Shown here piece after piece: positions 43,262-50,866 of a stretch of DNA of 64,000 nucleotides. The notes below the pieces were generated by a model that was not told the origin of the DNA, searched no databases, and saw only the letters and a program-made list of their open reading frames with translations. Every line of letters starts with the position of its first letter. The stretch's first letter is position 1. The position numbers and the translations under genes were made by a program. The DNA comes from Bradyrhizobium frederickii (lineage in GTDB: Bacteria; Pseudomonadota; Alphaproteobacteria; Rhizobiales; Xanthobacteraceae), in assembly GCF_004570865.1 (NCBI RefSeq), contig NZ_SPQS01000009.1, positions 62,001 through 126,000 on the forward strand, in the 5' to 3' direction.

Positions 43262-44635
43262 ATGCTTGATCGAACTGCCACCTCGAAGCCATTCGCAGGC
43301 GCGCTGCCGGAGCTGAGCGGCTACGGCCGCGATCTGCGCATTGATGCCTGCCGCGGCATCGCGCTCTGGTGGATCTTTCTTGACCATGTCCCGAACAACG
43401 TCGGGAGTTGGCTGACGCTGCGCAACTACGGCTTCAGCGATGCCGCGGAAGTATTCATGTTTCTTTCGGGTTTGACCTGCGCGCTGTCCTACGGCAAGGC
43501 ACGGCAGAGCGGGGGCTGGACCGGCGTGATCGGCCGGACGCTGTGGCGAAGCTGGGATATTTATGTCGCATTTCTATTGCTCACCCTCGCCTGCGCCGTC
43601 GTGGTTCACCTCGCAGGCGGCGGTCCTCTTGCCGACAAGAGCAATACGCGCATTCTGTTGGATCAGCCGGGCGTGACGCTCGCGCATGCGGCGATCCTGC
43701 AATACCGCCCAGTAAATACCGACATCTTGCCGCTCTTCGTGCTTTATCACCTCTTGTTCGCGCCGCTGCTGTGGCTGCTGCTGCGAGCGCCGAACGCAAC
43801 GCTGGGCGCGTCGCTGCTGCTTTACGCACTGGTGCACGTCTTCGGCTGGACCATCCCGGCATGGCCGAGCGGCCACTGGTTCTTCAATCCGCTGGCCTGG
43901 CAGCTGCTGCTTGTGCTTGGCGCGTGGTGGATCATCGAGGGCAAGCGATTTCGACCGTGGCTGACCTCGCGCACCGTGCTTGTTGCCGCGGTTCTCTATC
44001 TGCTGTTCAGCCTCATTATCGCATTGAGCTCAAGCGTCAAGCCGCCGGAAGCGTTGGTCCCGCAGGCACTCCTGACGCTGTTCTACCCGATGGACAAATC
44101 GAACCTTGCTCCATTGCGACTACTGCATTTTCTGGCCCTTGCAGTTTTGGCCGCATGGCTCGTGCCTCGCGATTGGCGAGAGCTGACGACGCCGGTGATG
44201 CGTGGCGCCATTCTCTGTGGCCAGAATTCGCTGCCGATCTTCTGCCTTGGCGTTCTGCTGACGCTGGTCAGCCACCTGGCGCTGCTCGACATCTCGGAGG
44301 GGCTGACGATGCAGATCGCGCTCAGTGTTGCTGGCGTCCTGGTGATGATCGGGGTGGCGACGCTGCTGAATTTGATCGCGGTCAAACCCAGGCAGCAGCC
44401 GCACGCGAAGGCCGTCGAGCAGCCAACCAGGTTTGAGCCGGTCATCAATCCCATGACAGCCAGGGCGCTCGGCGTTGACATTCCGCCCGGGTTGCTCGCC
44501 TGTGCCGACGAGGTTGATCTACTAACGATGCTGTTTGCCCCGGTGCGCGAGTCCGGCTGCGGCGCTGATCCAGTGCCAGCAATCGCGCACGCCTTCGGGC
44601 CACCAGCGAAAAGTGTGGGTCAGGACGTGGACTAG
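43262..44635 (+). CDS. OpgC-like membrane acyltransferase fused to an ABC-receptor remnant
   Basis: 457 residues. Residues 1-~380 form an OpgC-type integral membrane protein with about ten TM segments: RDLRIDACRGIALWWIFLDH, then NYGFSDAAEVFMFLSGLTCA and QNSLPIFCLGVLLTLVSHLA are standard. OpgC proteins add succinyl or similar groups to periplasmic glucans. The tail from about residue 390 reads EPVINPMTARALGVDIPPGL and LACADEV, the C-terminus of a substrate-binding protein of the ABC_sub_bind type (usual form VINLKTARALG...ADEVIE-stop). One extra T at 44514-44515 removes the old stop and adds ~38 random-looking residues. The ATG at 43262 has GGGGA upstream. Function of the tail is doubtful. Confidence 0.8.
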   Translation: MLDRTATSKPFAGALPELSGYGRDLRIDACRGIALWWIFLDHVPNNVGSWLTLRNYGFSDAAEVFMFLSGLTCALSYGKARQSGGWTGVIGRTLWRSWDIYVAFLLLTLACAVVVHLAGGGPLADKSNTRILLDQPGVTLAHAAILQYRPVNTDILPLFVLYHLLFAPLLWLLLRAPNATLGASLLLYALVHVFGWTIPAWPSGHWFFNPLAWQLLLVLGAWWIIEGKRFRPWLTSRTVLVAAVLYLLFSLIIALSSSVKPPEALVPQALLTLFYPMDKSNLAPLRLLHFLALAVLAAWLVPRDWRELTTPVMRGAILCGQNSLPIFCLGVLLTLVSHLALLDISEGLTMQIALSVAGVLVMIGVATLLNLIAVKPRQQPHAKAVEQPTRFEPVINPMTARALGVDIPPGLLACADEVDLLTMLFAPVRESGCGADPVPAIAHAFGPPAKSVGQDVD

Positions 44636-44705
44636 ATCGCAAGGACTGACAGGGATTGTGGAGCCTGCCCCGTCATCTCCCGGCCATCGTACAGGAGCCA
44701 AGGCC

Positions 44706-44951
44706 ATGATGCCTCAGCCAAGGACCCACAAGAGAGCGATGCTGATCGCGGCGTACGTGATGTTTGCTAGCGTAGCGGCATTTCTGTCGGTTAACCTGAC
44801 ATCACCCACCAGCGCCGGGCTCGGCGCTGACTGGCAGTGCAGCCGGTTTGCGCTCGTAATCACGACCTGCACCCCGATGGTGCGCCGTTTCCACTGGCAT
44901 GGGCAAGCCGATCTAGTACACCAAAAACGGGACGCCGTGCTGCGAACGTAA
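44706..44951 (+). CDS. small hypothetical membrane or exported peptide
   Basis: 81 residues with a hydrophobic segment AMLIAAYVMFASVAAFLSVN after a basic start (MMPQPRTHKR), then a short soluble tail with two cysteines (WQCSRFALVITTC). AGGAG lies nine bases before the ATG. It has no recognised family. It lies in a gene-poor, decayed stretch, so it may be a chance frame; the ribosome site and hydrophobic start favour a real peptide. Confidence 0.4.
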   Translation: MMPQPRTHKRAMLIAAYVMFASVAAFLSVNLTSPTSAGLGADWQCSRFALVITTCTPMVRRFHWHGQADLVHQKRDAVLRT

Positions 44952-46018
44952 GCTGAAATCAGAGGACACCCTGTGCGAGGGCTCCGTTACTAGTTTGAGT
45001 CGGGCTGCCGATACGCTCGGCCAACTCCAACGGTCTGGCGCTCGGTTGGAATGTCGCCTCTGTCGCTTCATGGCCCTGAGCTGTAGGCATTCCGCGCTGT
45101 GTCTGCTCTTCGGATCAGACCGGAGCGCTGGCTGCTTCAGCCGGTCTTGACCCCAAAGGCATGACCGAACGTCCCCATGTCGCTCGGCATGCCTTGAGCG
45201 CCTTTGTAGAATTGTTGTCGCACCTTATATTTGTAAAACCTGTGTTTAAGATCGCGATCGGACCGCGGTCATCGTCATTCTCACGCATTGACTACGGCAC
45301 GTCGTCGCCATACCGGCTGCGTCCGTCGACGTTTGCCAATACGGCGCGCCGCATTCGGCATCGTTAAGTGGCGAGCAATCTCTCCTGCGCATGTGGCGCG
45401 TCAGGGAGCCAAGCGATGGTACGCGCGAGCGGAACAGATCGTTGGTGCGGCAACCCGAATCCTCCCTCCACAGGATGGATTCGATCAGCGAATTTGTGAA
45501 CTTGCACACTGCTGAGCAGCCTCGCAACATCAGGTGCGGAGGCGAGGGCGCGGAAAGCCGTCGTCATTCGCGCCCCACAAGAGCGGCTCATTCACGGCCC
45601 CCGTGCTGCGGCCGACGCCGTGGGACTACAACATCGTCCCGCGCTATCGCCCCGAGGACGACAAGGTCGATCCCTACGGCCCGCCCTTGGTGCCGTCCTA
45701 CGTGCGCTATGAGGGATGGCGCTGGCCGTATTGGTCGTAGGCGACAATTCGTAGGGTGGCAAAGCGAAGCGTGCCCACGTGTCTGTGGCCGGATCGGAAG
45801 ATCGTGGGCACGGCGCAAGGGCGCCGTTGCCCACCCTACGGCACCGGTGCACTGACAAGTTGAAGTTTGATGGCCGGTCATCTCTGCGTGCAGAGATTGC
45901 AATTGACCAAAAATGGCAAAGTAGAGACTGTCAACAATACATCGGGGTAGAACGGCATTTATCCCCGTAATAAACCCAATGCTGCTTGGGGTTCTGGGCG
46001 CGTATTGGGAGAACAGTC
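44952..46018. other. gene-poor decayed region
   Basis: About 1,070 bases with no intact recognisable gene. Many short frames on both strands have mixed codon use. A frame ending at 45740 reads PTPWDYNIVPRYRPEDDKVD and YGPPLVPSYVRYEGWRWPYW, which looks like the C-terminus of an exported protein and may be a remnant (about 45590-45740). The dispersed palindrome at 45751-45840 lies here. Confidence 0.45.
45751..45840. repeat. intergenic palindrome, family E
   Basis: CGTAGGGTGGCAAAGCGAAG at the left and GCGCCGTTGCCCACCCTACG at the right are inverted. CGTGCCCACG and CGTGGGCACG pair inside. This is a well-spread Bradyrhizobium-type element by my recollection. Confidence 0.7.
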
Positions 46019-46525
46019 ATGGCAAGTGTCGAACAATTGCACAGACGGGACGGAGTGAACTTGGTCCAACTCGAAGCCGATATCACTTCGATCCGGTCGG
46101 GAAGCTCCATTACTTCAATTAATCTGCCTGATTACGTCGAGCACACCGCGGGCGTGTCGCGCGTCGGTGCGCTCAGTGCCGAAGCGGTCATTCGCGACTA
46201 TGAGTCCGCTGCGAAAGAGATCGAGGCCATGGGCACCGAGTTGATCGACGCCGCGCAAAAGTGCGAGGCGCTGACGGCCCAGGTTCATGATGCGATCGCC
46301 TTTATGCGAGAAACGGCGGCCGGGTACCGTGAAGAGGGACGGAAGATCTTCAAGCGTATCGAAGAATGCGCGCTGTTCACCGAGGACGTTCGCAAGACCT
46401 GCGAACAGGTCAAACGCAGAATGACTGACGTTTCGTTCGGCCCATCTTCCGATGAGGAGCTTGCGCCGCAAGAGCCCGAGCTGACGGGGATCGCGGCAAA
46501 GGTCACCATGAGCGAGATACGCTGA
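46019..46525 (+). CDS. hypothetical coiled-coil protein
   Basis: 168 residues, highly helical. Segments SAEAVIRDYESAAKEIEAMG and IDAAQKCEALTAQVHDAIAF suggest a long coiled coil; a C-terminal acidic tail (SSDEELAPQEPELTG) follows. No signal peptide or TM segment. GGGAG lies about eight bases upstream of the ATG at 46019. The next gene is convergent, and also encodes a coiled-coil protein. A structural or scaffold role is plausible but unsupported. Confidence 0.6.
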   Translation: MASVEQLHRRDGVNLVQLEADITSIRSGSSITSINLPDYVEHTAGVSRVGALSAEAVIRDYESAAKEIEAMGTELIDAAQKCEALTAQVHDAIAFMRETAAGYREEGRKIFKRIEECALFTEDVRKTCEQVKRRMTDVSFGPSSDEELAPQEPELTGIAAKVTMSEIR

Positions 46526-46596
46526 GGCGCGGGTCGAGTCGGGCCGGCGTCAAACCCGATCGCGCGCGCGAGAAACAGGCCGGCGCCTTTGCGGGC

Positions 46597-47607
46597 TCAC
46601 CAATCCGGATCGCCGTAATAGGGGCCGGCCATATAGGGCGGCGGCATCCAGGGGCCTCGCGGCGGCCTGGAGCGCCGTGGCGCGGCCTCTGGTACGTGCG
46701 CCCGGGCACGCGCAGCCGCATCGTTGTTCACCACGCTGCGCACGACGGGCTTGGCGGCTGCGGAGGCGGATGACGCCGATGACGCGCTCAGTTGCGTTTG
46801 CAGCGCCTGGACCTGCGCGGCAAGGCGCGCATTGTCCGCCGCATCCTTCTCCTGCGCGGCCTTGAGCTGCTCGATGGTGGCGGCCTGGTCGCGCAGGGTC
46901 TGCTCGCTGCGGCTCTTCAGCTGCTCGAGCTTGCCGTTGATGTTCGCAAGCTCGCTGGTGATGGCCTTGAGCGATTGCGCGAGCTCGGACGATGACGGCT
47001 CGGCCGCTCTGGCGGCAGGCTTCGGAGCGCTTTCCGTGTCCTTGGGCCCCGGCGGCGCAGGCACCGGGCTCGGCTCATCCGCGGCCGCCAGCAGCACCGT
47101 CGCCGGCCGCGCCGGGCTTTCCGCCGTGGACGCCTGTGTGGAACTGCTCGCGGCCGGCGGAGCCCATCGCGCCATGATCGACTTGCTGATCGATTTGGCC
47201 TCGTCGCTATATTGCGATGCGACGGCGGCACCGAGCAGGCCGATCGCCATTACGAGAATGGCCAAAGCGCGCATCATGGCCCGGTCTCCCCTCAGGCCCT
47301 GATCGCGAGGCTTGGTGTTTAGAACGTTGGCTTCCGGCGTCGGCGTCTTGTTTCCGGAAGTGGCGGCTGCCGTCGCGGCGGCGCTTGCGTGCGAGGTCCG
47401 CGGGGCTTCGCTGTTGCGTTCCATTCCGGAAACCAGCCGGTCCAGCCGCGCAAGGTCTTCCTCTGCGCTCTTGATCCGGTCGTAGGCCCGAGTCAGCCCG
47501 CTATCGGCACGTGTCTCGTCCGGCTTGGCGGTATCAGGCTTGGCGGCATCGGGCTTGGCGTTATCGGCCTTGCCGGTATCAGGCTTGGGGTCGTTCGTGT
47601 CAGGCAT
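46597..47607 (-). CDS. membrane-anchored coiled-coil protein with KPD repeats
   Basis: 336 residues from an ATG at 47607 with GGAGAG upstream; starts at 47622 and 47688 also exist. The N-terminus carries near-repeats of KPDTGKADNAKPDAAKPD. One TM segment is at about residues 112-131 (RALAILVMAIGLLGAAVAS). Then come an Ala/Pro-rich linker, a coiled coil (SELANINGKLEQLKSRSEQT and LKAAQEKDAADNARLAAQVQ), and a Pro-rich C-terminus (GPWMPPPYMAGPYYGDPDW). This layout suits an inner-membrane protein spanning the periplasm, but no activity is visible. The gene converges on the preceding coiled-coil gene. Confidence 0.62.
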   Translation of the reverse strand: MPDTNDPKPDTGKADNAKPDAAKPDTAKPDETRADSGLTRAYDRIKSAEEDLARLDRLVSGMERNSEAPRTSHASAAATAAATSGNKTPTPEANVLNTKPRDQGLRGDRAMMRALAILVMAIGLLGAAVASQYSDEAKSISKSIMARWAPPAASSSTQASTAESPARPATVLLAAADEPSPVPAPPGPKDTESAPKPAARAAEPSSSELAQSLKAITSELANINGKLEQLKSRSEQTLRDQAATIEQLKAAQEKDAADNARLAAQVQALQTQLSASSASSASAAAKPVVRSVVNNDAAARARAHVPEAAPRRSRPPRGPWMPPPYMAGPYYGDPDW

Positions 47608-47797
47608 CGATGCGCTCTCCATCCGGTCGGGCGTCAATGGGAGGCAGTCCGATCTTTGGGAAGGATAGGTCTCGCCACTGTCCGACACAACGCGTGTGCA
47701 AAGGAGAAATTATGGCGGGCTCGGCACACGATGCGCGACAGGAGAGGGCGCTGTCGTGCGATCGCTTTGCTGGTCTCACCATGAGCGTTCGCTGAGG

Positions 47798-47822
47798 GGA
47801 ACGGGCGCTGGTTCATTCCGTT
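47798..47822 (+). promoter_or_regulatory. EcfG-type general-stress promoter (GGAAC-N16-CGTT)
   Basis: GGAAC at 47798-47802 and CGTT at 47819-47822 are 16 bases apart, an exact match to the EcfG sigma consensus. The element ends 32 bases before the ATG at 47855. Together with the match at 25143 it gives two such promoters, each in front of a small exported-protein gene. Confidence 0.65.
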
Positions 47823-47854
47823 TCCTTTGAGGGGGCTTGTTCGAGGAGGACAAC

Positions 47855-48145
47855 ATGAAAGCAACGATCATCGCGCTTTCGGCTGCCGTTGTCATGGCTA
47901 CAGCCCCAGCCGTGTTTGCTCAGGGTGTATCGAGCAAGACGCCAGGTCATGAGATGCAGCAAATGGGTTCCAAGAAGGGCGAGCCGGGCGCTTCCAGCTA
48001 CGCTCCTGGGCATAAGAAGAAGCATCACGCGAAGGCCTCGAAGAGCACCAGCCCCGGCGCGTCGAGCTACGCTCCAGGACAAACCACAGGTCAAACCACC
48101 GGCGCGAGCACGAGGCCGACCACCGGCTCCAAGTCAGGGTACTGA
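47855..48145 (+). CDS. small secreted basic protein with GASSYAPG repeats
   Basis: 96 residues. The signal peptide MKATIIALSAAVVMATAPAV is cleaved near VFA-QG. The mature part is low complexity: GEPGASSYAPGHKKKHHAKA and SPGASSYAPGQTTG, with the unit GASSYAPG twice, and a Thr/Ser/Gly tail. AGGAGG precedes the ATG, and an EcfG-like promoter lies upstream. Short basic secreted repeats of this type are common in Bradyrhizobium. A hairpin repeat follows, before the convergent phasin-like locus. Function is unknown, probably envelope-associated stress protein. Confidence 0.7.
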   Translation: MKATIIALSAAVVMATAPAVFAQGVSSKTPGHEMQQMGSKKGEPGASSYAPGHKKKHHAKASKSTSPGASSYAPGQTTGQTTGASTRPTTGSKSGY

Positions 48146-48169
48146 ACTCCAGGCGGTCCTCGAGCGCGT

Positions 48170-48223
48170 AGGTGGGTTAGCTCCGCGACGGCGCAAAGCG
48201 CAATTCGCGTAGCGTAACCCACC
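48170..48223. terminator. bidirectional hairpin repeat between convergent genes
   Basis: GTAGGTGGGTTAGC at the left and GTAACCCACCT at the right form outer arms (GTGGGTTA with TAACCCAC). It stands between the rightward small secreted protein gene and the leftward phasin-like locus and probably terminates both. It belongs to a widespread 'GGTGGGTTA' repeat type. Confidence 0.55.
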
Positions 48224-48326
48224 TCTTTCATCTCGGCGCGCGGACCATCAACGAATGATGGGTTTCGCAAGGATATTGCCCATCCCAGAGCGTCCAGCCC
48301 CGCGGCGCCGCAATACGCAATTGCCG

Positions 48327-48655
48327 TTAGTGACGTAGCGCGCGGATTTCGAACGTCGTCTGGGAGAGCCTGGCCACGAACCCCTCAAGATGCATGACCC
48401 TTTGTCTGCCAATTGTTCATGCAGCTCGGTGATCTTCTGGGATTCGGCGACAAACGAATCGCACGCCTGTTTCGCGTACGCCATCTGAAGCTCAAAGGCT
48501 TCGACGGGTGAACGCGCCGTCGCGAGCTTTCCCAGAAAGCTCCAGGCTTGCTCAAGCGACGTCCTGATGTAGTCGCTATAGGCGTCGGCAATCGCCTGCG
48601 TGCTGGCCTCTAAGGGGTCGACCGGTGCGACGGGCGGGCTTGCAGCGATCTCCAT
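48327..48655 (-). pseudogene. phasin-family protein with frameshift near the C-terminus
   Basis: From ATG 48655 (GAGG upstream) the first ~80 residues are a phasin: SDYIRTSLEQAWSFLGKLAT, then FELQMAYAKQACDSFVAESQ and KITELHEQLADK. After codon LADK (near 48400) the open frame continues as low-quality Arg/Gly-rich sequence and runs to 48248. In another frame the expected phasin ending appears: LEGFVARLSQTTFEIRALRH with a TAA at 48327. So a net loss of one base split the gene. Phasins coat polyhydroxyalkanoate granules. The truncated helical part could still associate with granules. Confidence 0.65.
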
Positions 48656-48665
48656 CCCGGAAGCC

Positions 48666-48842
48666 TCATCCGGCAAGGCTGCAGCCGAAGGTATCTCCGC
48701 ACTGATCTGTCGGCTCTGGCTCGAGATCGAATGCCAACTCTGGAGTTAGTGATTTGTAGGCGACCAAGTTTTCTTCTGCCCGCAGCGGGCAGATGGAAGC
48801 GATCACCAAGGCAGTCGCGACCATCAGAGGTCGACAGTTCAT
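48666..48842 (-). pseudogene. 5' fragment of a GlcG/HbpS-like exported protein
   Basis: 58 residues from ATG 48842 (GGGGA upstream). A signal peptide (MNCRPLMVATALVIASICPL) precedes RAEENLVAYKSLTPELAFDL, which matches the start of GlcG/HbpS-like haem- or cobalamin-associated secreted proteins (usual form ...YKSLTPELALDLAQAAL). The following EPEPTDQCGDTFGCSLAG does not fit and ends the frame at 48666, just ahead of the phasin-like locus. It is a truncated remnant. Confidence 0.45.
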
Positions 48843-48869
48843 GGTTATCCCCGGCAAGGGGACAGGGAC

Positions 48870-49532
48870 CTATTTGACCTCACCATACGTTAGATCATCA
48901 AACAGGGTCACGCTATCCGCCTTGGTCCACAGGCCGATCATGCCCGAGTGGGATATCGTGGCGTCCTCCACATCGAACAACTGCCGTCCGTCGTACGTCA
49001 CCCTGAACCGCGTTCCTGCGAAATCGCAGCGCAGCACGTGCCACTGGCCGGACGCCACGGGCGCTTTCATGCCATATCCGCCCTTGCTACCTACGATGTC
49101 CAGAGACGTTCGAACGCCCTTGATCGTCTTGTAGAGCACGACGTTGTCCTCCAAAGCGTTTGCCCGGACGACGTAGTAGTTGGCGGCATCCTTCGCGCGC
49201 CAGATGAGTCCCGCAGCGCGATCCTCGGAGCCGGCGACCGCCTTGAATTTTACCTCGACGAAGCCGTCGCGGATGTCGGTATCCATTTTGAGCGCCACTG
49301 GGAAAGTCGCCCTGCCGGATTGCTTGAGGACGTTCGGCTTGCTCGGCGCTGTGTGGTCTGGCTCAATGGTCCAGTTCGCCTCTCCCCGGCCAGTCATTGT
49401 AAGGATCCAACCTTCAGGCGACGTTCCTGCGGGAGCGTCATCGAAATTCAAGGTCTGAGCCATGGCGGACGCTCCCATCAACAAGATCGACAGGAACGCT
49501 AGGGCGAGCAGCGGCTTGGCCCGGTAGGGCAA
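48870..49532 (-). CDS. secreted beta-sandwich (LamG/DUF1080-like) protein
   Basis: 220 residues from a TTG start with AAGGGGG upstream. The signal peptide LLALAFLSILLMGASAMAQ precedes LNFDDAPAGTSPEGWILTMT. The rest looks like a concanavalin-type jelly roll (FVEVKFKAVAGSEDRAAGLI, YYVVRANALEDNVVLYKTIK, then FAGTRFRVTYDGRQLFDVED) of the kind found in secreted glycan-binding or disaccharide-hydrolase-like DUF1080 proteins. The metal and catalytic residues are not evident. It is the gene after DUF1259 on the same strand (27 bases), so probably an operon. Confidence 0.68.
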   Translation of the reverse strand: MPYRAKPLLALAFLSILLMGASAMAQTLNFDDAPAGTSPEGWILTMTGRGEANWTIEPDHTAPSKPNVLKQSGRATFPVALKMDTDIRDGFVEVKFKAVAGSEDRAAGLIWRAKDAANYYVVRANALEDNVVLYKTIKGVRTSLDIVGSKGGYGMKAPVASGQWHVLRCDFAGTRFRVTYDGRQLFDVEDATISHSGMIGLWTKADSVTLFDDLTYGEVK

Positions 49533-49559
49533 CGGATCGCCCCCTTTGCGATCTTCGCC

Positions 49560-50462
49560 TCAGTTCTTCGTGCTCGCCGTCTTGTCCAGCGCAGCGCGCA
49601 AGCCTTCGGCGAGCCGGATCACGTCGTCATTCGCCCAAAAGTGCATGAAGAACAGCCGCGGCTGCTCGTCGAGCATGTGACTGTGCAGCGCCGTCACCTC
49701 TATGCCGTGTGTCCGCAGCGCCAGGATGACGGGGTTGACCTCGTCGCCGGTGAGCACGAAATCGCCCGTGATGGCGGCCTTCCCGCCCCCGGTCGGCTGG
49801 AAATTGATGCCGATCGCCACGCCCATCGGGCCGACGGGCGTCAACGGCATGCCGTCTTGCGTGATCGGGTCGCGCCGCTTCACGTTGAACTGGTAAACGC
49901 CGCCGTTGGCTTGGCCTTTCACGCCGATTATCTGGTCGAGCTTCGCCGTATCGAGGTCCACGGCGGGCGGCGGGCTCGCCGGGCCCGCGACCGTCAATGG
50001 CGTCTTGCTTTCGGCCAGCGCATCATGGATCGCCGAGGCCGGCTTGAGGGGGTCGCCGTGGCCGGCCACGTGCATGTAGAACGTCGCCGGGCTCGCGCGC
50101 AGCAGATGATTGTGCACGGCGGTGATTTCGAGACCGCTCGCGATCATCTTCGCCATCACGGGATTGATTTCGGTCTCGAGCAGCACAAGGTCGCCCATGA
50201 CCATGGCGCCACCGTGCCCAGGTTTGAAGGCGACCCATCCGCCAAGCGCCAGTGAAGGCTTGATCGTCACGCCGTCCAGGGTCACCGAAAGATCGCTACG
50301 TGGAAAGCCGTAGCGGCGGACGTCATCGGAGACCATGGCCTTCCGGCCGAGGATCTCGTCGACCTTTTGCCAATCGATCGCTTGCGCGCGTGCCATGTAG
50401 ACGAAGGGCAAGTAGGCGAGAGCAAGGCCGGTCACGGCCAGGGACCAGATTTTGCGTTTCAT
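49560..50462 (-). CDS. DUF1259 (LppY/LpqO-type) exported protein
   Basis: 300 residues. The signal peptide SLAVTGLALAYLPFVYMARA precedes IDWQKVDEILGRKAMVSDDV. Two homologous halves each carry a His-x-His motif: VHNHLLRASPATFYMHVAGH in the first and LHSHMLDEQPRLFFMHFWAN in the second. This is the DUF1259 family (mycobacterial LppY/LpqO). The repeated HxH suggests a bound metal. It is encoded just upstream of the secreted beta-sandwich gene on the same strand. Function is unknown. Confidence 0.8.
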   Translation of the reverse strand: MKRKIWSLAVTGLALAYLPFVYMARAQAIDWQKVDEILGRKAMVSDDVRRYGFPRSDLSVTLDGVTIKPSLALGGWVAFKPGHGGAMVMGDLVLLETEINPVMAKMIASGLEITAVHNHLLRASPATFYMHVAGHGDPLKPASAIHDALAESKTPLTVAGPASPPPAVDLDTAKLDQIIGVKGQANGGVYQFNVKRRDPITQDGMPLTPVGPMGVAIGINFQPTGGGKAAITGDFVLTGDEVNPVILALRTHGIEVTALHSHMLDEQPRLFFMHFWANDDVIRLAEGLRAALDKTASTKN

Positions 50463-50479
50463 CGTGCGCGTCCTCCATC

Positions 50480-50640
50480 TCAGTTTCGCTCTTTGGTCTG
50501 GCCGCTGCTGTCGACGACGAGAGTCACCGGCTTGCCGTTGGCCGTGACGCCCTCGGCCGTCGATTTGACGTCAGTCACCTCGAGTAGCCGGCCGCCTGGA
50601 TCTTGGCGACAAGCTCGTCTTGGGTCAGGGCGCGGGGGAG
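50480..50640 (-). pseudogene. PepSY-like domain fragment, frameshifted
   Basis: Leftward, RALTQDELVAKIQAAGYSR reaches TGA; after a small shift the sequence VTDVKSTAEGVTANGKPVTL and VVDSSGQTKERN runs to TGA at 50480. The joined reading ('GYSR-xx-VTDVKST...') resembles a PepSY-type domain of exported proteins. An intact start and signal peptide are missing. It is a short decayed gene immediately upstream of the DUF1259 gene. Confidence 0.45.
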
Positions 50641-50866
50641 GCTGTCAACCGGCCATCGCTCGGGCACGTGAAACCGAACGTCACGAAAATTTCACCGCCG
50701 TCCGGAACGGAAGCGACCTCACCGCCGGGTCAACGCGCCGGCCACGGAAAACCGCCGCTTGAAGGATCCACGCGATCTCACGTAGAGTGCCGGGGCGGGA
50801 TCAAGCAGACTCCCGGCGAGACTTCGGTCCAAGCTCTGCGCAGCACGCAACACGTGGAGCTTGCGC

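Noticed and set aside
44522..44707. Leftward 61-codon frame opposite the OpgC tail
   Set aside because: No ribosome site, no family, lies in a decayed joint.
45246..45530. Possible small Cys-rich protein on the minus strand
   Set aside because: Codon use is poor and no start signal or family is visible.
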